Part shown: positions 8,853 to 17,081 of the stretch, piece after piece
How the letters are laid out: each line of letters starts with the position of its first letter
How positions within the stretch are numbered: the first letter of the stretch is position 1
NCBI RefSeq assembly: GCF_007858365.1
Contig: NZ_VFIO01000001.1
Coordinates: forward strand, 620,001 to 684,000
Source: Pseudomonas saxonica
GTDB taxonomy: Bacteria; Pseudomonadota; Gammaproteobacteria; Pseudomonadales; Pseudomonadaceae
Direction of reading: 5' to 3'
DNA: 64,000 bases
Translations under genes and position numbers: made by a program
Notes under the pieces: generated by a model
The model's database searches: none
What the model was told of the DNA's origin: nothing
The model's input: only the letters and a program-made list of their open reading frames with translations

Positions 8853-11800
8853 GAACCAGGATGCCCACGCGGTTAAAGAAGTATCTGTCGCTGCTCACAG
8901 GGTTAATCCTGTGTACTTCCGTGTTCGCCGAACAGTCCCGAATAGAAAGCTATTCGCTGCTCAGCCGCTCGGGCACCTACCACATAGGCGTTGCACTGGA
9001 TAAACAACAACGCAACTGGCTGCAGGAAAAGCGCCAGATCGTTGTGGGCACATCATCCTCGGACTACCCGCCGTTTGACATGACCGCCAGCGGGCAGGAC
9101 TACGAGGGTTTGACCGCCGACTACGCTGGCCTCTTGGCCACCGCCCTCAATGTATCCATCAAAGTGCAGCGTTTTGCGACAAGAGACGCTGCAATCAAAG
9201 CGCTCGAAGAAGGCAAGATCGATGTACTGGGCACGTCAAACGGTTTCGAAGCGGCTCACCCGCAACTGCTGCTCTCCACGCCCTATGCCATTGATCAACC
9301 CGTTCTGGTTACTCGTGAAGGCGAGACACGCTCGCTCTCCGAGGGGCTGGAGGGCATGCGCCTGAGCATGGTTTACCACTACCTGCCTCTGGAAGAGGTT
9401 AAGGCGCTCTATCCTAAAGCGATCATCCAGTCTTACCCGTCTGCTCAAAACGCCATTAATGCAGTGGCTTTTGACCAGGCTGATGTGTTTATGGGGGACA
9501 CGGTGTCCACTCACTACATGATCAACAAGGGCTATTTGAAAAACATCAAAATGGCTAATTTCGGCAAGCAGGAAACCTATGGCTTCAGCTTTGCCGTAAG
9601 CCGTAACAACACCCAGTTGCTCGACATTATCAATGCCACACTCAGGGCCGTACCTAACAGCGAGCGAGTGAGTATTGCCAAGCGCTGGAGTGCCGGTAGC
9701 GACATCCTGTTGACCGACCAGAAACTCCAGCTGACAGATCGCGAAGAGCGTTGGCTCACCCAGCACCCCGTAGTGAAAGTGGTGGTCAATGAGACAATGG
9801 CTCCGCTGACTTTTTTTGATGCAGACGGCAATTTCAGAGGCATCACCGCCGACTTGCTCGAGCTCATTCGCCTGCGCACCGGTCTGCGCTTTGAAATCCA
9901 GCGTGCGCGCAGCCTTGCCACGATGATTCAGATGATCAATCAACACGAAACAGACATCATCTCAGCCATCAGTCCGTCCATGTCCCGTGAAGGCGCTCTG
10001 AGCTTCAGTCGGCCCTACCTCGAAAATTCGTTTGTACTGCTCACAACCAAGGGCTACGAACAGCCCACAAGCCTTGAACAGTTATCTGGCAAGCGGCTTG
10101 CACTGACACACGGAAACCCTCTGACGGAGTATCTGCGCACCGAGCATCCGACGATTACGCTGGTTGAAACTGACGACATCTATCAAGCCACGGAATTGCT
10201 GGCTGAAGGCAAGGTACAAGGGGCCGTCAATACACTCGTACTGGCTAATTACCTATTGTCCTCCCAAGTGTTCCAGGACCGCTTACAGATTAGCGCTTCC
10301 CTTGGAACCCAACCTGCCACGTTTTCACTGGCCACCGCCCGTGATGCCACCGAGCTGAGTTCTATCCTCAATAAGGCACTGCTAAGTATTGCCCCGGACG
10401 AACTGGGCATTATCAACAGTCGCTGGCGCGGATACGTGCCAGCGTCAGACAGTTACTGGCGTAATTACCATCGCCTGATCTACCAGATCATTATCGGTAC
10501 CAGCCTTTTATTGGTGCTGTCATTGATCTGGAATGCCTATATGCGGCGCCAGATTCAACAACGCAGAACGGCCGAACGAGCACTCAGCGATCAGTTCGAG
10601 TTCATGCGTGCTCTTGTCGATGGCACACCGCATCCAATCTATGTCCGTGATCGCGAGGGAATTCTGCAAACCTGCAACGACAGCTACTTGAAAGCCTTTT
10701 CAGCCAGGCGTGAAGACGTCATTGGTAAAACAGTGATGCAAACCCACAGCATGCTGAACAACATTCACGAAGCCAATGACTACCAAGCTGACTACCTGAG
10801 GGTAATGCGCGAAGGCTTGCCTCTGATCATTGACCGCCCCCTGCATATTGGCGACACCACCCTGACCATTTATCACTGGATACTTCCGTATCGTAATTCG
10901 CTGGGTGAAGTTCAGGGCATCATCGGCGGCTGGATTGACATCAGCGATCGGCGCCAGCTCCTCGATGAACTGCGCGCCGCCAAAGAACTGGCTGATGACG
11001 CCAATCGTGCAAAAAGTACATTCCTCGCGACCATGAGCCATGAAATACGCACGCCGATGAATGCCGTCATAGGCATGCTTGAACTGACCCTGAAACGCGC
11101 AGATCAGGGGCACCTCGATCGCCCCTCAATTGAGGTTGCCTACAATTCAGCCAAAGACCTGCTGGAATTGATTGGCGACATTCTCGATATCGCCCGCATC
11201 GAGTCAGGTCGCATGAATCTGACCCCCGAACGCGTTAACCTGCGAGAGTTGGCCAATTCGGTCATTCGGGTGTTTGATGGTCTTGCACGTCAGAAGTCTC
11301 TGGGGCTGATACTGATTTTCAAACCCGAAGGCATAGCCCCGGATGTGTTGATCGACCCGCTTCGTTTCAAGCAGATCCTGACCAATTTGATCAGTAACGC
11401 CATCAAGTTTACCGAGCGCGGCCAAGTAACATTGGAGCTCAACATGCTGGCGACCGAGACTCCGGATCAGGTCGAGATTCGATTGAGCGTTAAAGACACC
11501 GGTATTGGTATCAGCCAGCAAGATCAGAAGCGCTTGTTTGAGCCCTTTGCACAAGTCGAAAACAGCGGCCAACTGGCACTCAACGGCGCAGGCCTGGGCC
11601 TGGTCATTTGCCGCAGTCTGTGTGAAATGATGGGCGGCACGCTGGCTTTAACCAGCGAGCCCTCAATCGGCACCCACATTCACATCACGCTTAAAGCCCC
11701 CACGTTGGCTCCTTGCCTGAATACCGTCATACAAGAGCCAGACATCTCACCCGGCACGCGCCAGTTGAATGTTCTGGTGGTCGATGATCATCCGGCCAAC

Positions 11801-12475
11801 CGATTGTTGATGTGCCAGCAACTGGGCTTTTTAGGCCATCGATTTACCACGGAGCAAAACGGTGCTGCCGGGCTGGAAACCTGGAAGGAAAACACTTTCG
11901 ATCTGGTCATTGCAGACTGCAACATGCCCGTCATGAATGGTTACGATCTAACGCGAGCGATACGCCAGCACGAACAGGCTTTACAACGCCCGCCCTGCAC
12001 CATATTAGGGTTCACCGCCAATGCTCAGCCTGAAGAGCGCCTGCGCTGCAAGCAATCCGGTATGGATGACTGCTTGTTCAAACCCATCAGCCTGACGCTG
12101 TTGAGCCAGCGCTTAAACGCAATAGACCCTCCCGCTCAGAAGCCCGAGATTATCAATATCGAAAGCCTTTATTCACTGTCCGGGCGTGACGAATTGAAGA
12201 CTAAACGTTTGCTGGAAGAGTTGCTGCGCAGTAACCGGGATGATCTTGAATCGCTCCTGAAACTGCCACTCACTGAAGACCCGGAACCATTTAATAATCT
12301 GGCCCACCGAATCAAGGGCGCAGCCCGAATTGTCGGCGCCCAAGACCTCATTGAACAGTGTGAAGCGCTTGAGCAAGCCAGCCCCTCAACACTACAAGCG
12401 TGCCGAGCTGCCGTGCAGCGCGCGATGGAATCACTGGAAGAGGCCATGGTCAACGAACTGGCCAAGGGGGATTGA
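8849..12475 (+). CDS. BvgS/EvgS-like hybrid sensor histidine kinase (VFT-VFT-TM-PAS-HK-REC-HPt)
   Basis: A 1208-residue unorthodox kinase. In order: signal peptide (about 1-27, ending SVFA), two periplasmic Venus-flytrap (SBP_bac_3) domains (about 45-280 and 300-520), a transmembrane helix near 540, a PAS domain (about 590-700), HisKA with H731 in ATMSHEIRTPMNAV, HATPase, a receiver with D1023 in IADCNMPVMNG, and a C-terminal HPt with H1153 in AHRIKGAARI. From memory BvgS uses H729, D1023 and H1172, a striking match. The GTG at 8849 overlaps the regulator stop; an ATG at 8861 is an alternative. The ligand is unknown. The downstream HD-GYP gene may be functionally linked. Confidence 0.92.
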   Translation: MRTRMPTRLKKYLSLLTGLILCTSVFAEQSRIESYSLLSRSGTYHIGVALDKQQRNWLQEKRQIVVGTSSSDYPPFDMTASGQDYEGLTADYAGLLATALNVSIKVQRFATRDAAIKALEEGKIDVLGTSNGFEAAHPQLLLSTPYAIDQPVLVTREGETRSLSEGLEGMRLSMVYHYLPLEEVKALYPKAIIQSYPSAQNAINAVAFDQADVFMGDTVSTHYMINKGYLKNIKMANFGKQETYGFSFAVSRNNTQLLDIINATLRAVPNSERVSIAKRWSAGSDILLTDQKLQLTDREERWLTQHPVVKVVVNETMAPLTFFDADGNFRGITADLLELIRLRTGLRFEIQRARSLATMIQMINQHETDIISAISPSMSREGALSFSRPYLENSFVLLTTKGYEQPTSLEQLSGKRLALTHGNPLTEYLRTEHPTITLVETDDIYQATELLAEGKVQGAVNTLVLANYLLSSQVFQDRLQISASLGTQPATFSLATARDATELSSILNKALLSIAPDELGIINSRWRGYVPASDSYWRNYHRLIYQIIIGTSLLLVLSLIWNAYMRRQIQQRRTAERALSDQFEFMRALVDGTPHPIYVRDREGILQTCNDSYLKAFSARREDVIGKTVMQTHSMLNNIHEANDYQADYLRVMREGLPLIIDRPLHIGDTTLTIYHWILPYRNSLGEVQGIIGGWIDISDRRQLLDELRAAKELADDANRAKSTFLATMSHEIRTPMNAVIGMLELTLKRADQGHLDRPSIEVAYNSAKDLLELIGDILDIARIESGRMNLTPERVNLRELANSVIRVFDGLARQKSLGLILIFKPEGIAPDVLIDPLRFKQILTNLISNAIKFTERGQVTLELNMLATETPDQVEIRLSVKDTGIGISQQDQKRLFEPFAQVENSGQLALNGAGLGLVICRSLCEMMGGTLALTSEPSIGTHIHITLKAPTLAPCLNTVIQEPDISPGTRQLNVLVVDDHPANRLLMCQQLGFLGHRFTTEQNGAAGLETWKENTFDLVIADCNMPVMNGYDLTRAIRQHEQALQRPPCTILGFTANAQPEERLRCKQSGMDDCLFKPISLTLLSQRLNAIDPPAQKPEIINIESLYSLSGRDELKTKRLLEELLRSNRDDLESLLKLPLTEDPEPFNNLAHRIKGAARIVGAQDLIEQCEALEQASPSTLQACRAAVQRAMESLEEAMVNELAKGD

Positions 12476-12582
12476 AACCAGCGAGGCGGCCGTCTTGAGT
12501 GCAAGGCTAATATTCCGGCAGGTTAGCCCTCATTCACTATGCTTAGGCTCACTGTTGCCACCCCAACTACGCAGACACCGCC

Positions 12583-15531
12583 ATGTCCCTTACTGCCTAT
12601 CTAAAAAAGCGTCAATTCCCGCTGCACGTGCACATCAGCGCGGTATTCACACTTTTACTGTTGTTGATAGGCATTGCCTTGGCGGTGTTCAACTATTTGC
12701 AAACCACCCGCATCATTCTTGATAGCAGCCAAAAACAGTTCAATCAGATTGCTCAGGATGTACAGCAGGATCTGCTTAACACCTATCAACCCATCCGGCA
12801 TGCGTTAAACTTGCTGGCACTCAACCCGAATGCCATGACCGACTCATTCGAAACCAGGATGGGACTGCTGCACCCGTTTGCGCAGGCTCTTGAAGACAAT
12901 CCAAGACTCTCGGCGCTTTTTATCGGTGATAACCAAGGGAATTTCTTCCTGGTCAGACCGTTGCGCAATCAGGCGATCAAAACCCGAATTAACGCCCCCC
13001 AGCAGTCGGCTTACAGCGTGTGGACCCTCAAACGGTTTGCCGACTCCTCCGAGGTGGAATCAAAAAAACTTTTTTTTGATGATTCGCTGACACTTTTGGA
13101 AGAGCGCAACGAGCCGAATCAGACTTACGACCCGCGGCAGCGAAGCTGGTTTATTCCGGCACGTGCCAGCATTGACCATACGACGACCGATCCTTACCTG
13201 TTTTTTACTACTCAGGAAGCTGGCACCACACTGTCTAAACGCAGCACGGCAAAAGCAGTGATCGGTGCTGACCTGAGTCTTTCACAACTGTCAGAGACCC
13301 TCGCTCGACATCGGGTAACGCCCAATACGCAGATCGTCTTGTTCGATGCCGAAGGCCGAGTCGTGGCTTACCCGGATTCAGATCAGTTTTTAACTGATAA
13401 AAATGCTACGCAACTCCCTGAAATTGGCACCTTGAACCCTGCGTTGAAACTGTTGACTCAACACAGCACAGACGAGCAACAGCAGCTCAGTGACGGCAAT
13501 CGCCAGTGGATAACTTCTCAAGCCAGTATCAATGACAAGGGCTCAAACACCCTGAAACTGGCTCTAATGGTTCCGGAAGAAGAACTTCTGGCCGACGCCT
13601 ACCAGCTTCGATGGGAAGGGATGCTCGTGACGTTGGCGATTTTGCTGCTGTGCCTACCTTTGGGTTGGCTGACCTCGCGCTTGATGGTCAAACCCTTGAA
13701 AACCCTGGTGGGGGAAGCAGAGGCCATACGCCGTTTCGACTTCAATTACCCGATCAAACAACACTCACCGGTGTTGGAAATTGATCAACTTGAAATGTCC
13801 ATGCGCCGCATGAAAGAGACCCTTTCGAGTTTTTTTGAAATCACCGCAAGCTTGTCAGCACACACTCGGTTTGAACCCCTTTTGCAGTCGGTCCTGGTTG
13901 AAACCATCAAAATCGCTCAAGCCCAGGCAGGCTTGATCTATCTCATGGAAAATGAGGGCACGCAGTTGGTGTTGAAGGGGGTGATCGTCAACGACCAGCC
14001 CCAGACCGTTGACCTCTTGACATCGAAGGTCATCAACCTCCAGCAAGACTCTCCTCCCGAGTGGCTTCGCGCGCTGTGCGATGGCAATGACAGCGTTGTG
14101 CGAACCTTCACGATGGCGCAGGCCGCAGAGTTGAAACCGGTGATGCAGGCTCTCGACAGCCAGAGCGTACATGTCATTGGCATTCGTCTGCACAACCGTC
14201 ACGGCGAAACCGTCGGGGTGCTGGCGCTGCTACTAAACAACACGGGTACCCCTGCCGATCAGGAACACCTGCGATCTGACCGAATTGCCTTTATCAAGGC
14301 CGTTTCCGGGGCCGCTGCGGTATCGATTGAAAGTCAGCGCCTGCAGGATCGACAAAAACAGTTGCTCAACGCCTTTATCAAACTGCTGGCAGGGGCCATC
14401 GACGCCAAAAGCCCCTACACAGCGGGGCATTGCCAAAGAGTGCCGGTACTCACATTTATGCTGGCCGAAGCTGCCGCTGCGAGTCAGCTACCTGAATTTG
14501 CTCAGTACAACCCTACAGATGACGAGTGGGAAGCGTTGCACATTGCTGCCTGGATGCATGACTGCGGCAAGGTCACCACGCCTGAGTATGTGGTCGACAA
14601 GGCCACCAAACTTGAGACCCTGTATGACCGCATTCACGAAGTCCGCACACGCTTCGAAGTGCTTAAACGCGACGCCTGGATCAACTATTGGCAAGCACGG
14701 GCGCTGGGCGGTGACGATCAGCAGTTGACCTCGCAACGTGACGCTACGCTGTCGCAACTCGATGATGATTTTGCGTTTGTAGCCCGTAGTAATTTGGGCG
14801 GCGAAGCTATGGCTGCAGCAGACCTTCAGCGCTTGAGCACTATTGCCAAATACACCTGGACGCGGACGCTGGATGACCGACTCGGGGTTTCCTGGGAAGA
14901 GAACAAACGCCAAGAGGGCCGCGAGGAGCAAAGCCTTCCCGTAACCGAGTGGTTACTGGACGATAAACCCGAACACCTTTTCTTAAGACCCGAGACTGAA
15001 ATTATCAGCCCTGATAATCCCTCAGGCTTCAAGCTCGATGTACCGGAATTCAAGTTCAATCGGGGTGAGTTGTATAACCTGAGCATCACCCGCGGTACGT
15101 TGACCCCCGAAGAGCGTTACATCATCAACAATCACATCGTGCAAACCATTTTGATGCTTAGCCACCTGCCCTTCCCAAGCCACCTTGGAAATATTGCCGA
15201 AATTGCGGGCGGCCACCATGAAAAAATGGATGGCAGCGGTTATCCAAAACGGTTGAAACGAGAGGAAATGAGCCTGGCGGCGCGAATGATGGCCATTGCC
15301 GATATTTTCGAAGCCTTGACCGCTTCGGATCGCCCTTACAAACGCGGAAAAACACTGAGTGAGGCGCTGAAAATCATGACCGGCATGTGCCGTGATGCCC
15401 ATATTGATGCGCAACTGTTCGAGCTGTTTTTACGCGAACAGATTTACATGCAGTACGCCCGGCAGTTTCTTGAGCCACATCAAATCGACACCGTTGATAT
15501 CGAAGAGCTACTACTCAAAACCGGGCGTTAA
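12583..15531 (+). CDS. Cache-HAMP-GAF-HD-GYP signalling protein (probable c-di-GMP phosphodiesterase)
   Basis: A 982-residue inner-membrane protein. A TM helix near residues 20-40 leads into a periplasmic dCache-like domain (to about 345), followed by a second TM (about 345-365), a HAMP segment (to about 420) and a GAF domain (about 425-590). The HD-GYP phosphohydrolase carries HD at H659/D660 and HHEKMDGSGYP at residues 878-888. HD-GYP enzymes hydrolyse cyclic-di-GMP to pGpG/GMP. The HD-to-HHE distance (about 218 residues) is far longer than in RpfG-type proteins because of an inserted charged segment at about 690-850. It lies 107 bp after the BvgS-like gene on the same strand. Confidence 0.88.
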   Translation: MSLTAYLKKRQFPLHVHISAVFTLLLLLIGIALAVFNYLQTTRIILDSSQKQFNQIAQDVQQDLLNTYQPIRHALNLLALNPNAMTDSFETRMGLLHPFAQALEDNPRLSALFIGDNQGNFFLVRPLRNQAIKTRINAPQQSAYSVWTLKRFADSSEVESKKLFFDDSLTLLEERNEPNQTYDPRQRSWFIPARASIDHTTTDPYLFFTTQEAGTTLSKRSTAKAVIGADLSLSQLSETLARHRVTPNTQIVLFDAEGRVVAYPDSDQFLTDKNATQLPEIGTLNPALKLLTQHSTDEQQQLSDGNRQWITSQASINDKGSNTLKLALMVPEEELLADAYQLRWEGMLVTLAILLLCLPLGWLTSRLMVKPLKTLVGEAEAIRRFDFNYPIKQHSPVLEIDQLEMSMRRMKETLSSFFEITASLSAHTRFEPLLQSVLVETIKIAQAQAGLIYLMENEGTQLVLKGVIVNDQPQTVDLLTSKVINLQQDSPPEWLRALCDGNDSVVRTFTMAQAAELKPVMQALDSQSVHVIGIRLHNRHGETVGVLALLLNNTGTPADQEHLRSDRIAFIKAVSGAAAVSIESQRLQDRQKQLLNAFIKLLAGAIDAKSPYTAGHCQRVPVLTFMLAEAAAASQLPEFAQYNPTDDEWEALHIAAWMHDCGKVTTPEYVVDKATKLETLYDRIHEVRTRFEVLKRDAWINYWQARALGGDDQQLTSQRDATLSQLDDDFAFVARSNLGGEAMAAADLQRLSTIAKYTWTRTLDDRLGVSWEENKRQEGREEQSLPVTEWLLDDKPEHLFLRPETEIISPDNPSGFKLDVPEFKFNRGELYNLSITRGTLTPEERYIINNHIVQTILMLSHLPFPSHLGNIAEIAGGHHEKMDGSGYPKRLKREEMSLAARMMAIADIFEALTASDRPYKRGKTLSEALKIMTGMCRDAHIDAQLFELFLREQIYMQYARQFLEPHQIDTVDIEELLLKTGR

Positions 15532-15543
15532 ACTAATTCAGGA

Positions 15544-16026
15544 TCAGCAATCGCTTGCACGCAAGAAAATTGCGGCAAGCGCTTCAATACCCTGCTGGTC
15601 ATTTTCGCTGAACCGGCCAACGCTCGGACTGTCCAGGTCAAGTACGCCGATAAGACGCCCGTCTTTAATCAACGGCACCACCAGTTCACTGTTGGAGGCG
15701 CTGTCGCAGGCAATATGCCCGGCGAAGGCGTGTACATCTTCGACCCGCTGGGTTTGCTCAGTCGCTGCAGCAGCACCACACACACCCCGTCCGAACGGAA
15801 TGCGCACACAGGCAATCTGCCCCTGAAAAGGCCCCAATACCAGTTCTTGATTGCGATTGAGGTAAAAACCGGCCCAATTCAGGTCATCAATCTGGTGGTA
15901 CAGAAAAGCTGAGAATTGGGCGGCATTGGCAATAAAATCCCGCTCATCCGCCAACAAAGACTCCAACTGCGCCGCCAATAAGGCGTAACCGTCCAGGCCT
16001 GAGCCTGAGGCGTTCAAATCAATCAT
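15544..16026 (-). CDS. msrC: Free methionine-(R)-sulfoxide reductase (GAF-domain fRMsr)
   Basis: A 160-residue single GAF domain. It has the three conserved cysteines of fRMsr, two in ACVRIPFGRGVCG and one in HIACDSASNSE. The DLNWAGFYL and ELVVPLIKDGRLIGVLDLDSP motifs are typical of the YebR/fRMsr group. It reduces free Met-R-sulfoxide using thioredoxin-derived electrons in the cytoplasm. The gene overlaps the upstream ATPase by four bases (ATGA), so they are co-translated. It is convergent to the HD-GYP gene with only 12 bp between stops. MsrB and GPx genes lie 3.5 kb away. Confidence 0.87.
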   Translation of the reverse strand: MIDLNASGSGLDGYALLAAQLESLLADERDFIANAAQFSAFLYHQIDDLNWAGFYLNRNQELVLGPFQGQIACVRIPFGRGVCGAAAATEQTQRVEDVHAFAGHIACDSASNSELVVPLIKDGRLIGVLDLDSPSVGRFSENDQQGIEALAAIFLRASDC

Positions 16027-16913
16027 TTCGCTTGCTCCAACAATTTCAATCCAACCCAGTAACGCGCGAACTGATAAGCACAGCGCCCGTTACGGTTGCC
16101 GCGCCCTGTCGCCCAGCGCACAGCTAAAATATCCAACGCAGCATCGCGCTGCCATTGCAAGCCAGCCTTGCTGGCCAGCACGTCGATCCAGTGCTCAACC
16201 ACGCTCAGAAAGTGATCTTGGGTAAAAGGGTAAAACGATAGCCAAAGGCCAAATCGATCAGACAATGCAATCTTGTCTTCCACCGCTTCATTAGGGTGAA
16301 GCTCGCCATCAACGTTCTTCCAGTTCTCGTTATCACTTTCTTTTTCGGGAACCAAATGCCGCCGGTTTGAGGTGGCATAGAGCAGAACATTGTCTGGCGC
16401 TTGCTCAAGCGATCCATCCAACACACTTTTCAGAACCCGGTAATCACCTTCACCGGACTCAAATGACAAGTCATCACAAAATAAAACAAAGCGTTGTGAC
16501 AAACCTTGCAACTGTTCGACAACTCGCGGGAGATCCGCCAGATGGTCACGTTCAATTTCAATCAAACGCAAGCCGGCCGGGGCATACTCGGCAAGCAGCG
16601 CGCGAATGATTGACGATTTTCCGGTACCGCGCGAGCCCCACAGCAAAGCATGGTTGGCCGGCAGCCCCTCCAGAAATTGTTTAGTATTGCGCCCCAACTG
16701 ATCACGCTGGCTATCGACGCCGATCAGGTCAGTAAGGCGCATCTCAAGGCTCACTTGGAGTGGCATCAAGTAACCCGAGCGGCCTTCACGTTGCCAACGG
16801 GCCGCCAGGCAATCGCCCCAATCTATCGGCTCGCGATGCGCTGGCAGTAAAGGTTCAAGACGCGCTAGAACTGATTCAGCCCGCTCTAAAAAGGCCTCAA
16901 GTTTAGACTCCAC
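16023..16913 (-). CDS. DUF815-family AAA-type ATPase
   Basis: A 296-residue protein with Walker A WGSRGTGKSSI near residue 95 and Walker B-like VLFCDDLSFE near residue 145, followed by LYATSNRRHLVPE and an arginine-rich C-terminal lid. This is the DUF815 ATPase layout. The family role is poorly defined; some annotations call it a DnaA/ClpX-like P-loop ATPase. It starts with GTG and has GAGGAA 5-6 bases upstream. It is the first gene of a two-gene unit with the fRMsr gene, overlapping by four bases. Confidence 0.82.
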   Translation of the reverse strand: MESKLEAFLERAESVLARLEPLLPAHREPIDWGDCLAARWQREGRSGYLMPLQVSLEMRLTDLIGVDSQRDQLGRNTKQFLEGLPANHALLWGSRGTGKSSIIRALLAEYAPAGLRLIEIERDHLADLPRVVEQLQGLSQRFVLFCDDLSFESGEGDYRVLKSVLDGSLEQAPDNVLLYATSNRRHLVPEKESDNENWKNVDGELHPNEAVEDKIALSDRFGLWLSFYPFTQDHFLSVVEHWIDVLASKAGLQWQRDAALDILAVRWATGRGNRNGRCAYQFARYWVGLKLLEQAK

Positions 16914-17081
16914 ATTATTTCCTCAGACTGATACACATGATGGCGCGTTGAAATCAAGCGCTCGGTCCCCGCCCACAAGGCGGTACAAACGACAAATCCG
17001 CCAGCCCTGAAATTGATGCGGCTCAAGCGGCATTTCGATTACTCTTGCCCGCCAAAGGGAATGGAATCAGGTGCAGCACCC

